Below, piece after piece: positions 48,160 to 57,000 of a DNA stretch of 64,000 nucleotides. Location of the stretch: NCBI RefSeq assembly GCF_002907375.1, contig NZ_MIYK01000001.1, forward strand, positions 462,610 through 526,609. The letters are read 5' to 3'. The position numbers and the translations under genes were made by a program. The first letter of the stretch is position 1. Every line of letters begins with the position of its first letter. The notes beneath the pieces are model-generated. The model was given only the letters and a program-made list of their open reading frames with translations, had not been told where the DNA came from and made no database searches. Source of the DNA: Fructilactobacillus lindneri DSM 20690 = JCM 11027 (lineage in GTDB: Bacteria > Bacillota > Bacilli > Lactobacillales > Lactobacillaceae).

Positions 48160-48614
48160 TATTTAGTTACCCCACTTTCAGTATTTGAATTGCTTTCAGA
48201 AGTAGAAACACTTTCTGAAACTGATTGAGATTGTGATTGACTAGTTAATGGATTACTGTCAATTGGACTTTGTGAACTAGAAGTTGACTGATCATTGCTT
48301 TTTTTAATTTCTTGCATTTGAGCTTGTAACTCATTAATTGAAGCTCCATACATCGCAACCGCTTGAATTGTTTTAGCGGATATTTGTTGCTGCATAGCAA
48401 GTTGTTTTTGTAGTTCCCCATCATCGTCTTTAGATGCCTGTTCTTGCGGCTTAACTAACTCTCCGTTTAAATATTTGTAGTCAAAAAAATTAGCTCTGAA
48501 GTTTTCAATATCTTCATCGCTAATTTCTAATTTTGGAAAATTATAACCTGATGGCTGGAATCTTGAAAATCCAGCAATACTTCCATCTTCTTGTACGTAA
48601 ATATACAGTTCCAT
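48159..48614 (-). CDS. Phage tail-region protein with Ser-rich tail
   Basis: A 151-residue protein from MELYIYVQEDGSIAGF (AGGAGG six bases upstream). The N-terminal ~60 residues (LEISDEDIENFRANFFDYKYLNGELV) resemble the short 'XkdW/DUF2977-like' modules that phages place after fibre genes; then a Gln-rich helix and a low-complexity Ser/Gln/Thr stretch (residues ~105-148). Likely a fibre or baseplate accessory; exact role unknown. Confidence 0.6.
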   Translation of the reverse strand: MELYIYVQEDGSIAGFSRFQPSGYNFPKLEISDEDIENFRANFFDYKYLNGELVKPQEQASKDDDGELQKQLAMQQQISAKTIQAVAMYGASINELQAQMQEIKKSNDQSTSSSQSPIDSNPLTSQSQSQSVSESVSTSESNSNTESGVTK

Positions 48615-48624
48615 TTGTATCCTC

Positions 48625-49062
48625 CTATTCTCCATCTAGTGGAATAGCTGCGTTAATTGAAAAGACCATTTTGTTGACGCAATTCCATTGGGTAACATTT
48701 CCATCAGTTCCTAATGACAATAAACGGTTCCATGTACTATCGGTAGCATTCCAAGCATAAAGAATGGTTTCAGCAACTCTCCCAGCAATTCCTGGAATTG
48801 TAAAAAAGATATCGTTTTTTGGATCTTCGGCTAAAGTACCGCCTCCGACGATGTAAAGAATGTTATTTTGAATCCGCCACTTAATTGAAGAACCCGGTCC
48901 CAACTGAATGTTAGTAGTAACTCCGCTCCAGCTTGATGTTGCGCCATTCAAATCATCGCTAGTTACAAAGTTTGGTGTATCGTCAATCATCTTCCATGCA
49001 GTTCTAAAGTAAAGTGCATTTCCCGTATCCGTATTTCTTGCAGTTACATAATCAATTGCCAT
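48625..49062 (-). CDS. Putative tail fibre/receptor-binding tip protein
   Basis: A 145-residue protein rich in beta-type sequence (IKWRIQNNILYIVGGGTLAEDP). Position after the baseplate anchor and knob proteins and before the lysis genes is where receptor-binding heads occur in lactobacillus siphoviruses. No catalytic motif. The role is inferred from position. Confidence 0.55.
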   Translation of the reverse strand: MAIDYVTARNTDTGNALYFRTAWKMIDDTPNFVTSDDLNGATSSWSGVTTNIQLGPGSSIKWRIQNNILYIVGGGTLAEDPKNDIFFTIPGIAGRVAETILYAWNATDSTWNRLLSLGTDGNVTQWNCVNKMVFSINAAIPLDGE

Positions 49063-49079
49063 TTATTTTCTCCTTTATT

Positions 49080-49664
49080 TTACTTGCTCAATTCCTTTGG
49101 GTCGCTCAAAATTCTCCATTCTGACCAAGTAGCGGGGACTCCACTAAGACCTCTTATATAAACTTTCGAGTTATCAACCGTTGTGATAAAGATTTGAGTA
49201 ATATCAGTTTGTCCGTTACCGCTATTGAGAACTATTAATGTTCCTACTTTACTATCAGTATCATTTGTTGGTGCATTTTTAAGAATAGTATCACTATACT
49301 TACGATAATAAGTACCGTTCTTTTTAAAGTTATTAAGGTCATCAGTATCTAGGAGTTGTTGATTAAAAGTTGGTAAACTTTCTTTTAACGTTGCAACAAT
49401 TGAATCTGCATAAGCTTTTGAATTAGTTGTTGATTGAGTTAATTGATTGGTAGTCACATAATCTTCTAAATCTTTTTTGGTTAAGAAATTATTTTGATAA
49501 TTTTTATCAAATTTTTTCCCAGTTAAGTTTTCAACAACTGCTTTGATGGATGTTAACTCTTTTTCTAAACCAATTACTCCTTTAATAGAGGTTTGTGGAA
49601 AAACTTGCTTTTTTGTTCCATCTTTTTTCTTAACTATCCATGGGCTTATATCAAAAAGACTCAT
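49080..49664 (-). CDS. Tail fibre protein with pyocin-knob-like C-terminus
   Basis: 194 residues. The N-terminus (MSLFDISPWIVKKKDGTKK) is short; a helical middle (~28-100) may trimerise; the C-terminal ~80 residues (DDLNNFKKNGTYYRKYSDT ... TQIFITT ... YIRGLSGVPATWSEWRIL) have the pattern of pyocin-knob domains found in tail fibres. Binding of host surface glycans is inferred. Confidence 0.68.
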   Translation of the reverse strand: MSLFDISPWIVKKKDGTKKQVFPQTSIKGVIGLEKELTSIKAVVENLTGKKFDKNYQNNFLTKKDLEDYVTTNQLTQSTTNSKAYADSIVATLKESLPTFNQQLLDTDDLNNFKKNGTYYRKYSDTILKNAPTNDTDSKVGTLIVLNSGNGQTDITQIFITTVDNSKVYIRGLSGVPATWSEWRILSDPKELSK

Positions 49665-49666
49665 TT

Positions 49667-50200
49667 TTAATCACTCCCAACTTTTTCAATTCCAATATTT
49701 TTGACATCAATTGTTTCAATTCCAAACGGAATTTCATCATCTTCAACATTATGTTCAACATCAATAGAAATGGGACTATTTGGACTATCTAAGCCTTCAA
49801 TAAACAATGAACTACCATCTAAATCAACAGATCCAACTACATTACCAACAGTCCCAGCATTCTCTTCCAAATTGTCTAACCGTTCTTTTAATGTGGTAAA
49901 TATAATCCCGTCTAAACTCATTCTGGCATTCTTAACTTCAGAATCTTGAGTTAGTCCGCTGATGGTTTGATTTAATTCATTGCTTAATGTTTCCATTTGG
50001 TTTTTGGTTAAGTTCACTTCAGCGGAATATTCGTTCAAAATTACGCCAATTCTTTCGCCAAATCGTGCAATTCCTTCACGAACATCAAGACCATAGCCTT
50101 TAGTACGAACCCATTTAGCAAATTCTAAAATTAATCCATCGACCATCGACAAGTCATTTGGATCTGATTCTTTAATGTGTGAGTAATCATAATTTGCCAT
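49667..50200 (-). CDS. Baseplate-associated protein (fibre anchor-like)
   Basis: A 177-residue acidic protein. The N-terminus (VDGLILEFAKWVRTKGYGLDVREGIARFGERIG) is a helical module found at the head of many lactobacillus phage baseplate/fibre proteins; a coiled-coil region (~57-115) and a beta C-terminus follow. Two bases separate it from the next fibre gene. Probably attaches the fibres to Tal. Confidence 0.6.
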   Translation of the reverse strand: MANYDYSHIKESDPNDLSMVDGLILEFAKWVRTKGYGLDVREGIARFGERIGVILNEYSAEVNLTKNQMETLSNELNQTISGLTQDSEVKNARMSLDGIIFTTLKERLDNLEENAGTVGNVVGSVDLDGSSLFIEGLDSPNSPISIDVEHNVEDDEIPFGIETIDVKNIGIEKVGSD

Positions 50201-50213
50201 TTATTTCCTCCTT

Positions 50214-51965
50214 TTAAACAAAAATTTCATTGTAAGAATAACTAGCATCAATTTTATTTCCATTCCAACTGTCAGTAAATTGCCATGCGTCAGCATTAGC
50301 GGGTTTAGCATTACTATAATTAGCTATCCACCTGTATTTACCTTGGCTATCAAAGCTACTAGTAAACCAACTCGAAGAAGCATAGTCACAAGTATTCGTG
50401 TAGCCAGCTGCGATCAAAACATCATAGAATTGCTTCAGTTGATTAGTTAACTCTGCTTTATTAGTAGTTAATGTGCTATTGCTAGTATTTTCAATGTCAG
50501 CAATTACCAGAACATTTTTATCAACATTATTAGCTTGTAGATTTTTCAAGAAATAGTTAGCTTCATTAACTGGATCACCATGGAACAGATGATAAGTACC
50601 AATAAACTTCAGCCCAGCATTAATTGCGTTTTCTTTGTGGCTTCCAAACAATGGATTAGTGTATCCAGTTCCTTCGGTAAGCTTACAGATAATGCCTTTA
50701 ACGCCTTGATTTAAGTAATCTTTGAACTGGTTAACACTAATATCACCATTGTTACTTGATGTATCAACGAATAGATTACCTGGTTGCCAGTCAAGGGTTG
50801 ATTCGTCACCTTTTTTCTTGCTTGGGTCAACGGAAACATTTTGGTCTTTAATTTTGGCAGCTAAACTATCACTAATTAATTGATTTCGCTTAGCTAAATC
50901 AGCATACAATTTATTTCTAATGCTGTTGTTGTAATCAAAAATAGTCTTTGCCACACTATTTAAAGTAACTTGATTTGGTGTGTTTTTATCCCATGGGTAC
51001 CACGTATAGGAAACTACTTCAACATCTGTAGATAGTCCATTTTCGTGAATATCCAAATGAACTTTATCACCAGGAATAGGAGATTGATTAAAAGTAGTTG
51101 TAATTTCAATTGTTAACGGTGGATCAGTAACTAATTGAGTAATTACATAACGTTTCATCGCTTCCACATCAGTGAAACGATCATCACTAATTGTTGCAAT
51201 TTCTCTTGGTATTCCATGTGTCCATTTTTCAACAGATGCGTTATCTGTATATAAAAATGGTGGAAAATAATATTCAGTTGGAGTGTTATCATCGGCACCA
51301 TCAGGCTTATCTTTAGCTTTACCAATGCAATAAACTTGGTTAGTCACTGCACTAACATCGTAAGTTAACTTAACTTCAGATGAATTATACATATGTCCCA
51401 AACGATTACCGTGTGATTGTACAAATTTGTCATGTTGATAAATTACAATGTGCTTATTGTTTGGGAAAACAATTGCATCTGGCCATATTTCAACAATCTT
51501 AGACAAAGTATCTCGACCGCTCATATTTCCTAAATTTTCTATTTGTTGTCCTTGAAAATCTCCAACAACTTCCCAAGTAAAGTTATATGGATTGTCTTTA
51601 AAGACAAAGTCCATAATTGACTGTGGAGTATAAGTAAGTACCCCATTTTTAACTTCCCTTTGCCTAAACCATTGGCATTCGTTGAATATGTGAGTAGCAA
51701 CCACAGTCTTATTAGCTCGACCAATTGGGTGATCTTCAACTGCTGAATTGACTAAAAATTGTTGTCCTTGAAAAGTAATTATTGAACTTGGAGTCAGAAG
51801 ATTATATGCTTCAGTCCCGTAATCTAGCATTACAAATTGTATTTGATAAGTTGAATTTTCTTCCCATTGTATATAAAAAGAGCTAGCTATAACGCTTGAA
51901 CGTTCAATAGTAGCTCTATCTTTTTCATTTGGAAAATTTCCTTTAAAAATCATTTCTGTGTCCAC
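50214..51965 (-). CDS. Tail-associated lysin (Tal): endopeptidase-tail domain fused to GH25 lysozyme
   Basis: 583 residues. Residues 1-380 have the phage tail-hub (prophage endopeptidase tail, gp27-like) pattern; residues 399-578 form a GH25 muramidase domain: FVDTSSNNGDIS (Asp401), VKGIICKLTEGTGY, VLVIADIEN (Asp490, Glu492) and WQFTDSWNGNKID. It would cut peptidoglycan at injection. The start is GTG, eight bases after GAGGTG, and overlaps the stop of the preceding gene. The GH25 fold is the same as in the endolysin but the two are clearly different sequences. Confidence 0.85.
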   Translation of the reverse strand: MDTEMIFKGNFPNEKDRATIERSSVIASSFYIQWEENSTYQIQFVMLDYGTEAYNLLTPSSIITFQGQQFLVNSAVEDHPIGRANKTVVATHIFNECQWFRQREVKNGVLTYTPQSIMDFVFKDNPYNFTWEVVGDFQGQQIENLGNMSGRDTLSKIVEIWPDAIVFPNNKHIVIYQHDKFVQSHGNRLGHMYNSSEVKLTYDVSAVTNQVYCIGKAKDKPDGADDNTPTEYYFPPFLYTDNASVEKWTHGIPREIATISDDRFTDVEAMKRYVITQLVTDPPLTIEITTTFNQSPIPGDKVHLDIHENGLSTDVEVVSYTWYPWDKNTPNQVTLNSVAKTIFDYNNSIRNKLYADLAKRNQLISDSLAAKIKDQNVSVDPSKKKGDESTLDWQPGNLFVDTSSNNGDISVNQFKDYLNQGVKGIICKLTEGTGYTNPLFGSHKENAINAGLKFIGTYHLFHGDPVNEANYFLKNLQANNVDKNVLVIADIENTSNSTLTTNKAELTNQLKQFYDVLIAAGYTNTCDYASSSWFTSSFDSQGKYRWIANYSNAKPANADAWQFTDSWNGNKIDASYSYNEIFV

Positions 51966-53194
51966 TAATACATCACCTCAGTTCCAAGTGATGTATTTGA
52001 TTTAATTGGTAGAAAATATTCTTTGGGATTGGGTACTCCATCATAATCAACTACCTGTGGATAATCAGTAATGTTTAATTTAATAATCTTATTATTTACA
52101 GATAATTGACGTAGGCCAACTTTTTCAGGTGCCCAATAAACGATTTTATCAACACAATTGTCTTTACTATATCTGAATGCGTAGATGTCATCATAAACGT
52201 TATCATGAGAGTCAACTTCAATCTTTTCTTGAATAGTATATCCATTTAATTCATTGACTAGGTCCATAGTCATTTTACCAACCAAATTCAAACTACAATC
52301 ATCGTTTTCGATTGAATAACTATCACCCAAATCGCAATAAATTCCAATGATTGAAAAACCTAAATAATCTTGAATGATAGTTTGACGGGCTGTATATTTA
52401 GCAGCTTCTGCCATACTGAAATATCCTTGATTATGGTCACCACTTGAAGTATCTCTTGAATATCCATATTCATTAGATACTAATGGAAGACCAGCTACTG
52501 TTCCTTCATGTAATTCAAGCATGATTTCTGGCTGTCCATTATTATGATTGTGATAAACATAAGGATGAGAAATGCCACCTAAAGCTCTTCTAAAAAGACC
52601 TTGTCGAATAGCTTGACGTGTGATATCTGACCCCTCGTCAGCAACACTTGTTATACAAGAATAAGGAACATTCAAAGGATTTTTATCAAATTCGAAAGTT
52701 TCATCAATAAACCATTTCGAAAAATTTACCCATGAACTAATTACTCTTGGATTGTGTCTTTCATTGAAAGGTGCCCAAAAAACATTATCTGGTTCATTAA
52801 GATTAGCCCAAATAATTCCTTGATTAGAAAACGTTTGAACAAATTTACTAAAATATTGTTTAATTTGTTCAAGTTGATTTTGGTTGAAATTGCACCATGT
52901 TTCAGTGTTCAAATATCCATTGTTTTGGCCATTAAAATTTATCATTGGCTTCATTCCATATTTTTTACAAATATCCAAAGCAACTTGTGTTTTTTCGATT
53001 TCATTGTCAAAAATTGGATCACCATCGCTTTTTGTTAAATAAAACCAAGTCCCAATATTTACATATTTAAATCCAACTTTACTCATTGCAGCTATTGATT
53101 TTTCAAAATATTTACGATACTTCCAAGAATTGATTAACATTTTTTCAGATAACGGTCGATTTGCAACTAGATCAGCTTTGGTACTAAATACCAC
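51965..53194 (-). CDS. Clan GH-A glycoside hydrolase-like protein in the baseplate cluster
   Basis: 409 residues, reading as a TIM-barrel glycosidase (GH5/GH39/GH30-like): an early strand KYVNIGTWF, acid/base Glu134 in WANLNEPD (strand 4), His210-Pro-Tyr in GISHPYVYHN, and nucleophile Glu242 in LVSNEYGYS (strand 7). A short C-terminal beta part follows (~320-409). Start GTG behind AGGGGG. It lies between Dit and Tal, overlapping Tal by three bases, so it is likely part of the virion and may digest host exopolysaccharide or wall glycan. Substrate unknown. Confidence 0.72.
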   Translation of the reverse strand: MVFSTKADLVANRPLSEKMLINSWKYRKYFEKSIAAMSKVGFKYVNIGTWFYLTKSDGDPIFDNEIEKTQVALDICKKYGMKPMINFNGQNNGYLNTETWCNFNQNQLEQIKQYFSKFVQTFSNQGIIWANLNEPDNVFWAPFNERHNPRVISSWVNFSKWFIDETFEFDKNPLNVPYSCITSVADEGSDITRQAIRQGLFRRALGGISHPYVYHNHNNGQPEIMLELHEGTVAGLPLVSNEYGYSRDTSSGDHNQGYFSMAEAAKYTARQTIIQDYLGFSIIGIYCDLGDSYSIENDDCSLNLVGKMTMDLVNELNGYTIQEKIEVDSHDNVYDDIYAFRYSKDNCVDKIVYWAPEKVGLRQLSVNNKIIKLNITDYPQVVDYDGVPNPKEYFLPIKSNTSLGTEVMY

Positions 53195-53205
53195 ATAAAC
53201 ACCCC

Positions 53206-54042
53206 CTAAACATAAATAAATGGGAACACAAACTTAATATCAAATTTTTCACAGCCACGTACACTAATATGATTAATGCCTTTTTCTAATTTAATATAGC
53301 CAAAATTAGTGTTGTCATTTACATTATTTTCATTTTCATAAGCATTAACACCATCAAGAACAATCGTTCGATTGAAATTGTTTTCGCCAGTGAAAGTAAA
53401 CACGCTATCATTGTCAGTATTAATAATTGATATTCTTGAACCTACATAACTAATCACTATTTTAAAATCACATTTCTGTAAATATGGATCTATTGGAATA
53501 GAGCTTGGGTTGATTAAATCAAAATCTGGTTGTTTAATGATATGAAAATCTTCTTTATCAACTACTGGAATATCCCAACCAAGTGGAAAATCATCCCACA
53601 AATCTAATTGATTAAGTGAATCATAGCGACTAAATTTATATCCACTTGGATTTTCAAAAGGAATATTAATAAAACAATCCCATCCGCCTTCTTGAAATGG
53701 CTTAATATCAAAGCCGACCGGACGCAAGAAATAAACAAACATTGGATCAGCATCTGTTCTAATTCTAAAAAGTTTCTTTTGCATAAAGAAGTCATAAAGC
53801 TGTTGACGTTTAGCCTGGTAATCGTAGTAAGTTCCAAAATTCATGTCTAAATTAACGTTAACTGTATTTTTACCAAAGTTACCATAGTTAAATATATTTC
53901 CATCGCTAACATTGCTATCTTGATAACTATTAGTTAATACTGGACTATTATTGTCAATCCCATCGAATTTTACAAAAGGAAATAACTCAGTTAAGTCTAT
54001 TTCTGGTTGTGCATCAATTGATATCCAAATTTTAGGCTTCAT
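53206..54042 (-). CDS. Distal tail protein (Dit, siphovirus tail family)
   Basis: 278 residues, immediately after the tape measure gene with ATG/stop overlap. The N-terminal part (~1-135) has the Dit pattern: FDGIDNNSPVLTNSY, ... QLYDFFMQKKLFRIRTDADP.. FYFLRPVGFDIKPF; the C-terminal part (~170-278) is beta-rich and may be a galectin-like or carbohydrate-binding extension. It forms the hub ring joining tail tube and baseplate. Confidence 0.82.
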   Translation of the reverse strand: MKPKIWISIDAQPEIDLTELFPFVKFDGIDNNSPVLTNSYQDSNVSDGNIFNYGNFGKNTVNVNLDMNFGTYYDYQAKRQQLYDFFMQKKLFRIRTDADPMFVYFLRPVGFDIKPFQEGGWDCFINIPFENPSGYKFSRYDSLNQLDLWDDFPLGWDIPVVDKEDFHIIKQPDFDLINPSSIPIDPYLQKCDFKIVISYVGSRISIINTDNDSVFTFTGENNFNRTIVLDGVNAYENENNVNDNTNFGYIKLEKGINHISVRGCEKFDIKFVFPFIYV

Positions 54043-57000
54043 TATGCAATACCTCCATTAAGTTGTTGATATCCAAGTAATTGACCATTTTGGGCGTCTT
54101 GCTTATATCTATCTTGTGGAGTTTGAGCGGTATTAATAACTGCATTAGTAGTTCCGTTTTGAGCTTTAATTGTTTCAATCTGTAAATTAACTAAATCTTT
54201 AACAGTATCTTTTAACTCACTAACTTCATTAATTAAGGCTGCTACTTTATCATCTTGTTTACTGTTAAATTTAGTATCAAGATTTACATCTGAATTTCCA
54301 GCTAACATATCCAAGACTTGGTGCATTAATTCGGTTGTCCGGCTACGCTTAGAAGAATCTAATGGAATCACAACTTCATTCATGTTGTGTTCGCCAACTT
54401 CAATCATTTGATGATGATTAAGAAATCCACCGTTTTCCCATCCGTGACCATTACCAACGCCGCCCCAGCCACCTTCACCACCACGCTCCAAGACGTGGAT
54501 TGCGGCTAAGATTTCGTCGTAACCATTTTTCCAGTCAGTGTGACCAGGTAAAGCATCGGCAGCCCAAGTTGAACCAGAAAATTGAAGTAACCCACGGGAT
54601 TCATTACCGCCAGAGTTAACATCATGAATTTGTTGCATTATACGAGGATTACCGCCAGATTCAGTCTGAATTTGCCTAAGTAGCTTAGCAACCTTCCAAT
54701 CAGCAGGAGCTACGCCTAATTGCTTAAATGCTCGAACGATGTAAGGACGCCAACGAGCTGCACCAGAACCAGCTGGACCAGAACCAGCTGGAGCTTCCAT
54801 ACTTTCAAATTGTTTCTTTACCCAGTTTATAGATTCAGCAGCTAGTTTCTTAGGGAAGCTAGTAATAATACTACTTGCTAATTTAATGTTTGAACTGAAT
54901 CCACCTAAGAAGTGACTGAATGTTGATTCCATGAACTTAGCTGGATTCTTTAAGATATTTTCAACGTCACTAAAAATATCTTTAGCTCCGTTCCAAAGTC
55001 CACCAAAGAAATCACCAATACCATTCTTATAAGCAGGTAGGCCCATCATTTTCGCCATTGAAGCAGAACGTTCACCATCGAGAACTGAAGTCCCTTTTGG
55101 CAATGGAATAATCATATTTCTTTTATTCGGGAACATCCCAACTTGTCCATTTGGTAATTGATACATTTCACGGAAATTGCTTCCTGGCGCATCGTTAACA
55201 ATAGCTAGTCCGCCTTGGTGTGTATCTTTAGTACCATTAGCATAACTGACTAAAGGAATATGAAAGCCATCAATTTTGTGTGCTCCGACTTTGTCTAAAA
55301 TCCAGTTAATACCGTCTTTTAATTTACCAAGCATTGAATCAATTGGCCTAATAACACCATTAGCAATTTCAGCTACAACATGGCCAACCGTGCTTACTGC
55401 GCTTTTAGCAGCATTAATTACTCCATTCCACATATCAGACCACATTCTGCCGACAAAACTAGTTACATCATTCCAGATGTTTTTAATGCCACCAACGAAA
55501 CCATTAAATACATTAGTGATACCATTCCAAATCCCTTTACCAACATTAGAAACAGTGGTCCAAGAACTACCCCAAACATTCGTAACTACATTAAGTGCGC
55601 TTGTGAAAGTATTTTTTATTCCGTTCCAAAATCCACCTAAGAAATTAGTAATACCATTCCAAATTCCTTTTCCGACGTTAGCAACAGTATTCCAAACATT
55701 GTTCCAAATGTTCAAAATGAAGTTTAACGAACTATTAAACATTGATTTAATACCGTTCCAGAAACCACCTAAAAATCCATTGATTCCATTCCAAATTGAT
55801 TTCCCTACATTTGAAATACCATTCCATTCAGCAGACCAAATTTTAGCAACAAAATTAAGTGAACTACTAAATAGATTCTTAATTCCATTCCATACACCAC
55901 CAAAGAAATTTGAAATACCACCAAAAATAGAAGTAACAATGTTTTTCAAACTATTCCAACCGCTAGACCAGTTTTTAGTAATGAACCCTAATGATGTATT
56001 GAACACATTTTTTACGCCGTTCCAGAAACTACCAAAGAAGTTTCCAATTGCTCCAAATCCTTTAAAAATAACATCTCGAACAGTATTAACAAAATCTCGA
56101 AATGGTTTAACGTTTTTATAAAGCATTGCTGAAATACCAGCAAATGGATTAAGAATAAATAGACCAATCTGTTTCCAATTATTTTTAAATAAATTAACTA
56201 CACCACCAATAAAACTTCCAAATGCTTTAGTAGCTTGACCTAACAATTTACCAATCCCACTAAAAAATTGGCCAAATGTTTTAGTGATATTTCCAATTGC
56301 ACTACCAGCACCTTTTACCAAACTATTAAATACATCTTTAGTAGTCTTACCAATAGCGTTCATAATATCTCTAGCAGTTTTACTATGGTTGTAAAGTTCA
56401 ATTAACCCAGCAGTTACTGCTGTAATTGCAAGTATAACAATACCAAATGGATTAGCATTCATAACAACATTAAGAGCTTTCTGTGCACCTTGAACTATTT
56501 GAATAGCTGCATTCCAAGCCATCATAGCACCCTTTACAGCTAGTATTGGTGCAACTATTCCACCAATTGCTGCACCAACTGCTTTTACCATATTTTGGTG
56601 TTTCCCAATTTCCTGTAATGCTCCAGCAACTAATTTAAGTGGATCAAAAGCCTTTTTTGATTTCCCAAAAATACTTTCAAATACATTAGCAATATCCTTC
56701 CCAATACCAGAAAAAGTATCCCATACTCCACTTGCTAAAAGTCCAACAATTTTAGTAAGGCTACCTATAATTGACAATATATTACCCATACTTCCTGAAA
56801 TAACCTTTATAACCTGTGCAGAAGCATTAGCTATATGTCCAATTGCACTACCTAATTGCGTAGCTGCATTTTGAGTTTCTTTACTATCTAATACCTTTGT
56901 TAATTCGCTTAAGCCAGTACTAGAAACTTGGACTAAAGGCTTCATTAAAGCCTTACGAGTATCAGCCCACGCTGTTTGCATATGATGAGTTGCACCGTCA

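Noticed and set aside
55276..56121. 281-codon plus-strand frame opposite the tape measure gene
   Set aside because: Its periodic Phe/Pro-rich composition is the antisense image of the WNGI repeats. No ribosome site or independent support.
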